A stretch of 64,000 bases of DNA, taken from contig NZ_VKDE01000006.1 in NCBI RefSeq assembly GCF_007097485.1, positions 82,647 through 146,646 of the forward strand, written 5' to 3'. The notes under the pieces were generated by a model. The model was not told where the DNA came from. It saw only the letters and a program-made list of their open reading frames with translations, and made no database searches. Positions within the stretch are counted from its first letter, which is position 1; each line of letters starts with the position of its first letter. Source of the DNA: Carboxylicivirga sp. M1479. Its GTDB lineage: Bacteria > Bacteroidota > Bacteroidia > Bacteroidales > Marinilabiliaceae. Below are positions 36,384-45,109 of the stretch, one piece after another. Both the position numbers and the translations under genes were made by a program.

Positions 36384-36392
36384 CAAAAACAC

Positions 36393-37112
36393 CTAATTTA
36401 ATAAACTAGATTGCCCTGCTATAAAGGCGAGGCTAGCCGTATTTTTCACATTCAGCTTCTTAAGTATATTCTTACGGTGCTTCTTGGCTGTGTGTAGGCT
36501 AATGAATAATTTCTCACCAACTTCCTTATCTGTTTTTCCTTGAACTATCAACTGAAGCACCTCTCGCTCACGTTCAGATAAAGCAATTATCATTTGTTGA
36601 TAGTGTTCTACCTGATCGAGCTCATCCTCAGTATTATTTTGCAGGGGTGAGTGTTTCATTTGCACACCAATACGAAAGTGATTGGCATGACAGCCCTCAA
36701 TCTCAGGTTTAACAACTAAAAACTGATACGAACGGTATGAACCGTGATTTTTAAAGCGAAGCACACCGTTTAAAAATGGTGCATGCCCTTTCTTTTGGGC
36801 AATACGCTTTACCACCATTAAACGACGTACATCATCATCATGCATGCGAGAAACAATCAAACGCCGCATAGCTGGCCATTCAAATAGTTGTCTTTTTATT
36901 CCGTTACTTTCTAAAAAACGCTCATCCGCATAAACAATACCCTCCTTTTTTGTGTCGTATAAAAAGACACCCATATGCAATGAATCAGGAATCACCTGCA
37001 AGAAATAATTGGATTTGAGAAAGGTGTTAACAATATTCTTATAAAAAGCATACTTACGCAAGTTCCCCTTACATGCCTTATTTTTACAGATTTGTTCGCA
37101 ATTGAAATTCAT
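36393..37112 (-). CDS. PAS-like LuxR-family transcriptional regulator, module 1
   Basis: I start it at ATG 37112 (MNFNCEQICKNKACKG, 239 residues); frames from 37154 or 37220 are possible. A Cys-rich N-terminus (three Cys in 13 residues) precedes a PAS-like domain (about 45-170; MGVFLYDTKKEGIVYADERF, RRLIVSRMHDDDV, FRIGVQM). The C-terminal LuxR/GerE helix-turn-helix has LSEREREVLQLIVQGKTDKE and TAKKHRKNILKKL. It is clearly paralogous to the regulator at 44173-44886. Its stop lies about 160 bases from the lipoprotein gene, which it probably controls. Confidence 0.87.
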   Translation of the reverse strand: MNFNCEQICKNKACKGNLRKYAFYKNIVNTFLKSNYFLQVIPDSLHMGVFLYDTKKEGIVYADERFLESNGIKRQLFEWPAMRRLIVSRMHDDDVRRLMVVKRIAQKKGHAPFLNGVLRFKNHGSYRSYQFLVVKPEIEGCHANHFRIGVQMKHSPLQNNTEDELDQVEHYQQMIIALSEREREVLQLIVQGKTDKEVGEKLFISLHTAKKHRKNILKKLNVKNTASLAFIAGQSSLLN

Positions 37113-37530
37113 AGGTATAGAGTTTGGTAGATACTCCCAACAAGTAAAAGCCATGTGAAAATAAAGAATAATTCTTTTACATAAGCAAAACAACATAACT
37201 TCAATAGCGTAATAGCACATTGATTCGTCACAAAAAAACAGCTATTCATGTATTTTTTTTTCATTTTTGTCAATAACATTTACTTGTTAGCCAAATAGAA
37301 AAAATTATTCAATTCCAACTTATGATAAAATAGCTCAAAACAGATCTTGTCAATTAACTAATACCGCCCTTACACACAAAATACCTCTTCCTTACAAGGC
37401 AAAAAATTGGATACAATAACGTTTATGAGATAACTACATTTCTTTTCTTCGCTTAAGGATGATTCAAAATTGAAAGAACACCTGCGCTGTAAATACATAA
37501 CGACAACCAAGGCAACTATCGAATGAATGC

Positions 37531-37550
37531 CCCCGGAGCAAGCTCTGAGG
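37531..37550. repeat. CCGGAGC/GCTCTGAGG palindrome
   Basis: CCCCGGAGC and GCTCTGAGG around AA: an imperfect 20-base palindrome of the style seen as dispersed extragenic repeats in Bacteroidota. Single copy in this window. Confidence 0.45.
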
Positions 37551-38079
37551 TATCAAGTGGCATTAATCAAAAATAAACTATATCTCAATTTACGTAGAAG
37601 AGTAGATATTTTAGAAAACCATGTAAAGCCCCTACTCGGGTCGTGCAGGGGATCGACTCGCAAATAAGTCAATAATTAAGTATAAATCACACATAATTTA
37701 GTCATTGTTTCATCAATTGTAATTGAGCAAACATTGAGTAAACTTCGAAGGAACTTTGAAGATACTATGACCTTAATGCGAGTAAGTCCCCTGTTTGGTA
37801 ACTGCCAGACCATACTATGCCTAAGATGAAATGGGAGCATAAGCATCAACTCCATAGAAGTTACAATTTAGATATTGCTATTTTCTCTATATATACATGT
37901 GATGCCGCAGGTATCTTTTCAGTCTATTACGGCTGTATGTGAATTATTGTCGAATACTCACGAAATACTTTATCATTAAGCATTACTGTACTGCTCTCTA
38001 AAGAAACAAATCGAATTTCTTCTAACTACTTGCCAACTCACCTTGTGTTAAATCCTAAAACGATCATCTTATGAGCTTG

Positions 38080-38320
38080 TCATCCCAGCGAGATGAAATT
38101 TTTATAGATGATTGGATATTCAACTCCAGAGGAGTTGATACCCTTTTCTTGACCCAGATATTTTATAGATGTATCATCCCGCTGGGATGAGTGACATGTC
38201 GTTGACGAAAGACTGTGACAACATTTAATACGACTGGGATCACGATTCACTGATGCTGGAGGCATCACATATTTATAAAAAACAAGGCCTCTCGAAACAA
38301 CAACTCCAGCGGAGTTGAAT
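38080..38320 (+). repeat. Composite element of palindromes, copy 2 (five palindromes)
   Basis: Palindromes at 38080-38096 (TCATCCCAGCGAGATGA), 38120-38138 (TCAACTCCAGAGGAGTTGA), 38174-38190 (TCATCCCGCTGGGATGA), 38251-38267 (TGATGCTGGAGGCATCA) and 38301-38318 (CAACTCCAGCGGAGTTGA). The last three repeat the order of the element at 34315-34490 with nearly equal spacing (60 and 33 bases here, 68 and 33 there). Confidence 0.75.
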
Positions 38321-38494
38321 CTCCATCTCACACCTTAATAAAGAATGATTAGCAATGAATACCTAACAAAACATGCTCTCTTTTCGCCTATACCTTCACT
38401 TAAGCTATCCACGTTCTTCGGTAAATAATATTTGTTGTATTGGTGACTAATTAACTGCTCGTCGACTCAGCATCGTAGCTGCATCGTACCGGCA

Positions 38495-38547
38495 TCGTAT
38501 CTTGTTCGGTACGGCTTCGCTAGCGCGCGTTGCCGAAGAAGATACGA
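38495..38547. repeat. GC-rich long hairpin
   Basis: TCGTATCTTGTTCGG (38495-38509) pairs with CCGAAGAAGATACGA (38533-38547), 14 of 15 positions, around a 23-base loop containing GCTAGC and GCGCGC. It is preceded by three copies of GCATCGTA within 30 bases. Confidence 0.6.
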
Positions 38548-38920
38548 CCAAGACCCCTAGCGGACTCCTAGCAGACACGACCAGGCTCCAAACGAGCACC
38601 AAAAACCAAAACATCAGTCCCGCAATGCCCAGGTATTTTAAAGACTATTTATGGCTCTTAAACAATTCGACTGGTACGGTGTATCGAGACAGATGAGATC
38701 GTTGAAATTCACTCAAGCATTAGCGATTGAAAATTGGATGTTTAGATTGGTGTGCATGATCAGTCTACTCAAATCTTTCATCTCTCCCCTAATTTGGGCA
38801 AGCCAGAAAGTATCAAGTATCAAGATTTGAGTATCAAGACTATTGCCGGCTCGTTAAAAAATTCTGCCTAAAAATACAAGAATCATTAATAATAGAAGCA
38901 GGGAATTCGCTTATAAGCAT

Positions 38921-39030
38921 TTTAACCACCTCCCCACTTCGTGGTACTCCTCCTTGGCAATGAGGAGAGGGATGAAAAACCGTCCCCTCCTGAATTTTAG
39001 GAGGGGTGCCGACAGGCGGGGTGGTGTAAT
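38921..39030. repeat. MITE-like or extragenic repeat element of about 110 bp
   Basis: Ends are inverted (TTTAACCACCTCCCC and GGCGGGGTGGTGTAA). Inside are two hairpins, CTCCTC...GAGGAG and CCCCTCCT/AGGAGGGG with a 7-base loop. It has no coding content. The ends and internal hairpins resemble common dispersed repeats of Bacteroidota genomes; no second copy lies in this window. Confidence 0.5.
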
Positions 39031-39080
39031 TAGTTATAAAAGCAATTTCCCTGATAATAAAAGCCTGAATAAGTAGGAAA

Positions 39081-39124
39081 CGGATGTCATCTTTATGAGT
39101 TAACTGCTATTAATGATGACATCC
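39081..39124. repeat. 11-bp perfect inverted repeat
   Basis: CGGATGTCATC (39081-39091) and GATGACATCCG (39114-39124), separated by 22 bases. There is no T-tract, so it is not a standard terminator. Confidence 0.55.
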
Positions 39125-39313
39125 GTCTGTGCTATTAATATGCCAGGCAAGCTGATGAAATAGCTATCTCTCGCATATGGCACGGCGCGACAGTGAGTGA
39201 TGAACACGCTAACACAAGAGCGATTGCATGCCTGTCAATCGGGCGGTTGAACGATTGCACCCGTGATAAGTGTGCCAGATCAACAAATCAAAAAAGACAA
39301 GTAGAAGAAAGGC

Positions 39314-39434
39314 TTAAGCTTTTCACTCCTTTCCATTAGCCTTTTACTTAAAAAGGTTTAAGCTTTGCAACTAAAAGTCTTAAGCTTTATCATGAAAACC
39401 CTAAGGCTTTGAATGCATTGCCTAAGGGGAGTCG
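39314..39434 (+). repeat. Degenerate tandem array with 22-bp period
   Basis: Units begin at 39314, 39336, 39358, 39380, 39402 and 39423, four of them exactly 22 bases long. Each starts with TTAAGCTTT or a variant (TTAGCCTTT, TAAGGCTTT, TAAGGG), followed by a variable stretch. Only the seed is conserved, unlike a CRISPR array. Confidence 0.6.
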
Positions 39435-39544
39435 AAAAAATGGCTTTTTTTAACAAGAATGACGATCATTTGTCTGAGGATTAGAACAGACTATTTGGAG
39501 GACATACATTATAATATTAAGTGAATTGTGAGGTTTTGAGTATG

Positions 39545-39568
39545 AAAAAAGCCGGCGGGTGCCGGCTT
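39545..39568 (-). terminator. Terminator of the three-lipoprotein operon
   Basis: GCCGGC / GCCGGC stem with GGGT loop; on the minus strand it is followed by six T. It lies 26 bases after the last lipoprotein stop codon. Confidence 0.85.
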
Positions 39569-39593
39569 AAACATTACCTCTGATTTAAAATTA

Positions 39594-41141
39594 TCATGGA
39601 TCAACTACGGTGAACATTATCTGCACTCTATTTGCTTCTTGTCCATCATAAAAGAAAATTGCCGCCCATTCACCTGGTTTAGGGATGTACCCACTACCTA
39701 GTGAAGTCGCATTATCACGTAGTGATTGTGCGTCGCCACTTACACCAACACCATCGGTAATCGACCAAATGGCATTTTTAATTACATTACCATATGTTCC
39801 TGGTGCACTATAATCAAAGTCCCCAATTACATCTTTAATATGGTTAAACAAATAATTTAACTTTTGAATCTTCAACAGATCAAGGTGTGTCTCAGATAAT
39901 AAATCCGGATCAATATTAAGCGATGAATATGCTTTTACTGTATAAGGTGTATTCAACCAAATATTCTCAAATTTATCACCACACCATCCGCCTAATTTGG
40001 TGCCATTAGTAAGAAAATCATATCCAGTACTTGATGCTCCTGTAAACTCAAGACCTACATAATATCCATCAAAACCACCTCGTACAATCATTGTCAAATC
40101 TCCTTGTGGTATATTCTGATGTGGCAAGAATGTATAATCAGGATCATCATATGAACAATTACCAATTACAAAGTCTACAACTCCATCATCTGTATCTGCA
40201 TCAAACATATTTGTTTGTGGATATGTAGGATCTGTAGTTCCAATTGCATCATCATTAAACATCCAAGTTTGTTGTTCCACATATGTTAATTCATCACCTA
40301 TTGGCAACAACACCTCAAGAACAAGCTTGTAATCTTCATCTTTTTCATCATAATCTCCCCAGTATACTTGCATACAATCTCCAACTCCTGGCGTATTCCA
40401 ATCTGCATTTGTATAAGTCCTAACTAATGAAAACTCAGTTTCTCCATCGGTAAGATTCTTCTTATAAACACTTACTTGCATAATTGCTGCAAGGTCATAA
40501 TTGCCTGCTTGACCAAAATATGGTGAATTATCAAAAATGTACTGCTCTAACTTTCCTGTGCATATATCACCGAAGAAACATAAGCTTTTAACCGTCATTA
40601 AATCTAATTTGAACCACGTAAATCCAAAATTCTCATAGAAAAGATCTTCAAAGCAGAGAACATCAATAGCAGCTTCTATTTTCTTAAATTTCTCTACAGT
40701 AACGACTAAGTCTAATCTTCTTTCAGGACTAGCAAAGTACCAATAGTCACTTTCAAATTCCGGGGCAGCCCTAACAACAACACCGCCATTATCAGGGTGT
40801 GCATCGTACACTAAAAATTTATTTATAGTTATATCAGTGGTTTCATCTTGCCCCATTAATATTTTAAAGGGCTGAGTTACATATTTGTTATTCGCAAAAA
40901 ATATTTCAACAATCTTATCTTCAGCTTCTCCAACAATACCAATAACAGCAAATTTCAATGGAGCATCACTACACTCAGGAAAATCGCCTGGTGTACCCGG
41001 TGCTCCTTTCAATGTCACAAAATCGGCTTCATTGACACTAAAAGACACTTCTGCGAATTGCTCTTCAGGTCCGCTTACTTTTTCATTACAGCTGCTTAGG
41101 ATTAAAGCAAAGGCTGCCATTAACATTACAATTTTTCTCAT
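39594..41141 (-). CDS. Surface lipoprotein with thioester-domain-like C-terminus
   Basis: A 515-residue lipoprotein (lipobox LILSSC, then NEKVSGPEEQ). The first 340 residues are homologous to the two upstream lipoproteins (VLCFEDLFYENFGFTWFKL, CMQVYWGDYDE and so on). The C-terminal part differs: GGWCGD with Cys387 and, about 70 residues later, KNAIWSITDG. This layout resembles bacterial thioester domains, in which a Cys links to a Gln two residues before AIW; here that position is Lys455. It is the last gene of the operon under the module 2 regulator. A structural, surface-exposed or adhesive role is inferred. Confidence 0.8.
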   Translation of the reverse strand: MRKIVMLMAAFALILSSCNEKVSGPEEQFAEVSFSVNEADFVTLKGAPGTPGDFPECSDAPLKFAVIGIVGEAEDKIVEIFFANNKYVTQPFKILMGQDETTDITINKFLVYDAHPDNGGVVVRAAPEFESDYWYFASPERRLDLVVTVEKFKKIEAAIDVLCFEDLFYENFGFTWFKLDLMTVKSLCFFGDICTGKLEQYIFDNSPYFGQAGNYDLAAIMQVSVYKKNLTDGETEFSLVRTYTNADWNTPGVGDCMQVYWGDYDEKDEDYKLVLEVLLPIGDELTYVEQQTWMFNDDAIGTTDPTYPQTNMFDADTDDGVVDFVIGNCSYDDPDYTFLPHQNIPQGDLTMIVRGGFDGYYVGLEFTGASSTGYDFLTNGTKLGGWCGDKFENIWLNTPYTVKAYSSLNIDPDLLSETHLDLLKIQKLNYLFNHIKDVIGDFDYSAPGTYGNVIKNAIWSITDGVGVSGDAQSLRDNATSLGSGYIPKPGEWAAIFFYDGQEANRVQIMFTVVDP

Positions 41142-41186
41142 GATACTGCGTATTAGATTAATAAATAAAAATATTGGGTATTGTAT

Positions 41187-42590
41187 TTAGTTACAATGAG
41201 GCACACTCAAGAACCCATTGTTATAATTATCGAGTACTTTAGCCCATGCAATTAGATCAACAACAGTCGGATCTGTAGGTGCCATAGCTGCAATTTGAGC
41301 AGGGGTATAATTTTGAAATAAAATAGTCGCAGAATTAAATTCACTTACAATATCTGAATCATCTGCACCTTTAAGTATATTAAGTTTAGCAGCTATGTAT
41401 TGCCGTGCCAAAATGTAATACTTACTTGCATTGGAAGGGGTATTAATTACCGTATGATACGATTGATTTGAAAGGAAAAACAATGTACCTTCGCCAATGC
41501 TCGCCCAAGTAGGGTCATATGGAGCAGGCCCCAATGCTGAATGTGTTCGCCAATATCCTTGAGTATACGTACAACCCACTTCATCTTGCGGGTATTCTAC
41601 ATCGGTAACTGTTACTAAACAATCTCCTATCACAAAATCATTGACTCCATCGTCACCCGGATCAGGACAATTACCATCCGTAAAAATATATTCATCAATT
41701 AGAGTATACTCCACCCCATTATCTCCTGGTAACATCACGTAAAGTTCAAACTTAAACCACTCAACTACATCTTCATCGTTGGGCCAGTATACTTCTAAAC
41801 AATTCCCTTCTGCTGGATAAGGATCCCAATCATTCGTAAATTCTCTAATCAAGTTCCAAACAGAACCATTCTCATCTTCACCAACTTTTTTAAACACATC
41901 AATCCGCATGATGGCTGGCATGTCGAACTGAATTCCATTTTGCTGATACTTATATCTAGAATCCTCATACAAAGAGAAGTCTGTCACGCAAATATCTCCA
42001 AACCAACATTGAGACTCAACCCTTACCAAGTTTAACTCAAACCAAGTAAATCCAAAATTTTCATACCGCAATTCATCAAAACACAAAACATCAATTTCAG
42101 CTTCAACTTTCTCAAAATCTTTTATTGTGATCTCTAAGTTTAAATCATTATCAGGCGAAACAAATTCATAATACAAACTGCCAGGCAGAGGCGCAGCCCT
42201 GACTATTTTATCGGCTGGATCATGTCCATTTTTATTATCATCGTTATAAACGATAAAACTCGTAATGGTTAGCTTATCTTCACTTAGGTTAAGTTCGTCC
42301 ACTTCATCATAAAGACTTACTTTGATTGGTTGAGTAACAAATTTACCATTCGCACTAAAAATCTCAACCTCAAAAGGGGTAGCTATACCATCAATCATAA
42401 ATATTGCATAATCCATTGGCAAATCACTGCAAACTGGAACATCTGCCAGATTATTTTTCAGTGTATTAAATCCTACATTATCTACCGTAAATGATATTTC
42501 AACCGCCTTCTGCTCCGGGCTTCCCACTTTTTCGTTACAGCTACTCAAAATAAGAGCGAACGCTGCCATTAACATCACTATTCTTTTCAT
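41187..42590 (-). CDS. Surface lipoprotein with TQGYW C-terminal domain
   Basis: A 467-residue lipoprotein whose signal peptide (KRIVMLMAAFALILSSC) is almost identical to that of the next gene, a sign of recent duplication. The N-terminal 330 residues are the shared beta-rich module (FTVDNVGFNTLK, VLCFDELRYENFGFTWFEL). The C-terminal 130 residues start CTYTQGYWRTH and continue with YYILARQYIAAKLN and a final VPHC. TQG-W-x-x-H domains of this kind occur at the C-terminus of many secreted proteins; their function is not known to me. It is the middle gene, 33 and 45 bases from its neighbours. Confidence 0.8.
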   Translation of the reverse strand: MKRIVMLMAAFALILSSCNEKVGSPEQKAVEISFTVDNVGFNTLKNNLADVPVCSDLPMDYAIFMIDGIATPFEVEIFSANGKFVTQPIKVSLYDEVDELNLSEDKLTITSFIVYNDDNKNGHDPADKIVRAAPLPGSLYYEFVSPDNDLNLEITIKDFEKVEAEIDVLCFDELRYENFGFTWFELNLVRVESQCWFGDICVTDFSLYEDSRYKYQQNGIQFDMPAIMRIDVFKKVGEDENGSVWNLIREFTNDWDPYPAEGNCLEVYWPNDEDVVEWFKFELYVMLPGDNGVEYTLIDEYIFTDGNCPDPGDDGVNDFVIGDCLVTVTDVEYPQDEVGCTYTQGYWRTHSALGPAPYDPTWASIGEGTLFFLSNQSYHTVINTPSNASKYYILARQYIAAKLNILKGADDSDIVSEFNSATILFQNYTPAQIAAMAPTDPTVVDLIAWAKVLDNYNNGFLSVPHCN

Positions 42591-42623
42591 GTTGTTATGT
42601 TTTAGGATTATTAATATCTATGA

Positions 42624-44036
42624 TTAGTCGCAATGCTGCGAGCATAACACCCCGTTGTTAAACAGATCGAGTGTTTCGGCGTAATAAACCAGTAGTTCTT
42701 TGTCCTCCTGTGTTAATACAGTTGATGGTGTCACACGCCTCAATAGTTCTTCGGCATCAATGTATGCCTCTTGAACATCGGAGCAGCCAACAACACTTAG
42801 GCTTACCCCTCCAACTTCCACATTGAGCATGGCTGCGAGGAATTGATGAGCCAGTATATAGTATTTGCTTTCCGATGGTTTTTTCTTGAATACTTGATCA
42901 TTCGTGAGTGTGGTATTCAGGAATAAATCGTCAGGCTTGGGTTTTGTTTCATCACCCCAATAATGCAATCCCGTTTTTTTATTCGTTCCCGTATGATTCT
43001 TCCAAAAACCTTGGGTGTAAGTACACTCGTTGTAGCTTCGGTTATCACAAACGCCAAACTGCAAATTCATGATACCATCTGTACCCGCATCTGGTGCTTC
43101 AGCATCCCAAAAAGCATAGGAATTATAGAACTGGTACTCCAGACCACCTTCGTCAGTAGCCATTAGTACATACACATCAAAACGGAAGAGATCGCTCCTC
43201 TCTTTATTATCGGGCCAAAACACTTCAAGGCATACATTTTCACCGTATGTTTCAACACTATTATTGGAATGGGTGATTAATAAGTCCCAGTTCACATCAT
43301 CTTCGTAATCGCCATCGGCAGCACCAATATAGTTGAGTACATTTACTTTTAAAATGGCTGGCATTTGAGCAGCTACTTGTCCATTCAGCAAACTACTATA
43401 AGCACCTGCTGCATAGCTCTCAATATTATCAACACACAAAGTACCATACCAACACTGACTACGTATGATTATATCATTCAGGTTGATCCATGTAAAACCA
43501 AAATTGATGATATACCATGGATCATAGCAGAGCACATCCAGGTTAATTTCCTCTTTGGTAAATTTCTTAATGGAAAAAACGGTTTCGAGTGTATTACTTA
43601 CTAAACTAGAGTACTTACTCCCAACGGCGGGTGCAGCTTTAATAATAGCATCTTCAACAGCAGGATCACCATCATCGTGATAAATTAAAAAACTAGCCAA
43701 TTGGGCAAATTGAACAATCCCCTGATCCATATTTATTTTAACTGGTTGGGTTACCACCTTACCATTCACATTAAATAAGTCGGTTTGAAAAGTTTGGCTT
43801 GACAGTTCATTTCCCTGATCATCCAAAAAGTCAATCTCGAATACGGCATAATCCATGGATAGCTCTTTGCACTCGGGTACATCGCCTGTATCACCACCTT
43901 TAAGAGAATTGAAATCCACATTATCAATCGCTATACTCAACTCAAGCTGTCTCATATTCAGACTATCGTCTAAATTAATACAGCTATTAATAAGTAATAG
44001 CACTAACAGAATTCCTAAATTTCCCTTTTTCATCAT
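42624..44036 (-). CDS. Surface lipoprotein with TQGFW C-terminal domain
   Basis: A 470-residue lipoprotein, first gene of the three-gene operon. The lipobox is LLINSC, then INLDDS. It shares the N-terminal module (IDNVDFNSLKGGD, VPECKELSMDYAVFEID) with the next two genes but its signal peptide is different, so it is the more diverged paralogue. The C-terminal domain begins CTYTQGFWKNHTG at about residue 336 and contains YYILAHQFLAAMLNVE, ending SQHC. A second ATG one codon downstream is an equal start. Confidence 0.8.
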   Translation of the reverse strand: MMKKGNLGILLVLLLINSCINLDDSLNMRQLELSIAIDNVDFNSLKGGDTGDVPECKELSMDYAVFEIDFLDDQGNELSSQTFQTDLFNVNGKVVTQPVKINMDQGIVQFAQLASFLIYHDDGDPAVEDAIIKAAPAVGSKYSSLVSNTLETVFSIKKFTKEEINLDVLCYDPWYIINFGFTWINLNDIIIRSQCWYGTLCVDNIESYAAGAYSSLLNGQVAAQMPAILKVNVLNYIGAADGDYEDDVNWDLLITHSNNSVETYGENVCLEVFWPDNKERSDLFRFDVYVLMATDEGGLEYQFYNSYAFWDAEAPDAGTDGIMNLQFGVCDNRSYNECTYTQGFWKNHTGTNKKTGLHYWGDETKPKPDDLFLNTTLTNDQVFKKKPSESKYYILAHQFLAAMLNVEVGGVSLSVVGCSDVQEAYIDAEELLRRVTPSTVLTQEDKELLVYYAETLDLFNNGVLCSQHCD

Positions 44037-44095
44037 ATCTTATAACTTCAACGGTAGTTTTTACAGTACTCACTGTAACGGTTCGTTAAGAGATG

Positions 44096-44147
44096 TAAAA
44101 TTATGTTGGGATTATTCGGAGTTCAATAACCGAAAAGGGGTAAATTA
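44096..44147 (-). promoter_or_regulatory. Promoter and conserved operator-like box, lipoprotein module 2
   Basis: On the minus strand TTG (44126-44124), 20 bases, then TAATTTTA (44103-44096), one base off the TAnnTTTG consensus. The block 44110-44147 matches the box of module 1 at 30 of 38 bases. In the leader, TTACAGT / ACTGTAA (44061-44078) forms a 7-bp hairpin. Confidence 0.6.
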
Positions 44148-44172
44148 AAAAGTCAAGAGGGAAAAGAATAAT

Positions 44173-44886
44173 TTAGATTAAACTCGACTTTCCGGCGACG
44201 AATGATAATTGGGCAGTATTTTTAAAATCTAATTTCTTAAGAATATTCTTCCGATGACGTTGCGCAGTATTGGGACTAATGTTCAATGCCTCTCCTACTT
44301 CTTTATCGGTACATCCTTGAACTATTTGACGTAACACCTCTTGTTCTCGGTCGGACAAACAATTTATTTTCTTTTTACAGAACTCCATCTCAGCATTAAC
44401 AACGTTATTCTGCGGTAACTGGTGTGGCATGTTGATTTGGATACCAAGGCGTAAATACTGATAGTCCGATTTAATAATATTTAAATTAAAAACCAGGAAA
44501 TGGTAGCACCTATAAGTATCATCAGCCTGCCTAATACCTATTACCCTATTGGCATATCCGTGCGTAGCCTGATTGCGGTATTGTTCTTCAAATTCGTGAA
44601 TCGCCAACACATCGCTAGGATGTAAACGAGAAAAGATCAATCGGCGCATACCGGGACGTTGAATGGTATTGATTGACAACTCATGGGTTTTCTGAAAAAC
44701 AGTATTGACATATACCACTTTATCCACCTCAACATTGTAAATAAAAATGCCAAGTCCGTCGTAATCAGGTATCATTTTTAACAAATGATTCTTTTCGACA
44801 AACTCATCAACAATTGCTTCGTACAAATCAACATGAGCTTCTGCGGCTATCACGGTATTTGATTTTATAGGTTGTAATCCCACCAT
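44173..44886 (-). CDS. PAS-like LuxR-family transcriptional regulator, module 2
   Basis: 237 residues from ATG 44886; TTG codons at 44934 or 44928 would add up to 16 residues. A PAS-like domain (DGLGIFIYNVEVDKVVYVN, RRLIFSRLHPSDV, RLGIQINMP) precedes a LuxR/GerE helix-turn-helix (LSDREQEVLRQIVQGCTDKE, TAQRHRKNILKKL). It has the same domain order as the regulator at 36393-37112, and the C-terminal 60 residues are nearly the same. The three-lipoprotein operon starts 136 bases downstream. Confidence 0.87.
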   Translation of the reverse strand: MVGLQPIKSNTVIAAEAHVDLYEAIVDEFVEKNHLLKMIPDYDGLGIFIYNVEVDKVVYVNTVFQKTHELSINTIQRPGMRRLIFSRLHPSDVLAIHEFEEQYRNQATHGYANRVIGIRQADDTYRCYHFLVFNLNIIKSDYQYLRLGIQINMPHQLPQNNVVNAEMEFCKKKINCLSDREQEVLRQIVQGCTDKEVGEALNISPNTAQRHRKNILKKLDFKNTAQLSFVAGKSSLI

Positions 44887-45058
44887 CAACGATTGGGATA
44901 AGGCCAATTTAGAAACTTGCTCGTACAATGTCAATAATACATCTTATTTAATAGCAACAGGTTAGTTAGTCAACTGCTCAACTCTCACTTCAGCTTCATT
45001 ATGCCTGTTCACTATATCCATTACATTACGCACCTGCAACAACTACATTTAAAGCCAC

Positions 45059-45082
45059 AAAAAAGCCTCGCATTAGCGAGGC
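45059..45082 (-). terminator. Terminator of the DUF4097-type gene
   Basis: GCCTCGC / GCGAGGC stem with ATTA loop, followed on the minus strand by six T. It lies 28 bases after the stop codon. Confidence 0.88.
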
Positions 45083-45109
45083 CATATTTTACATTAAAGA
45101 AATAACCCT

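Larger units (their letters stand above)
37113..39593. other. 2.5-kb non-coding region rich in repeats
   Basis: No credible gene on either strand: the short frames run through palindromes. It holds at least six kinds of repeat listed separately, plus imperfect palindromes such as the one at 37627-37650 (CCCCTACTCG / CGTGCAGGGG). Most of the stretch is AT-rich; 38461-38620 is GC-richer than its surroundings. Confidence 0.65.

Noticed and set aside
38080..38331. Short minus-strand frame of 83 codons
   Set aside because: It consists of the palindromic repeats.
38502..38696. Short plus-strand frame of 64 codons
   Set aside because: It runs through the GC-rich hairpin and has no homology-like features.
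39314..39434. Possible CRISPR array
   Set aside because: Only 8-10 bases are shared between units, the period is 22, and no cas genes are present.
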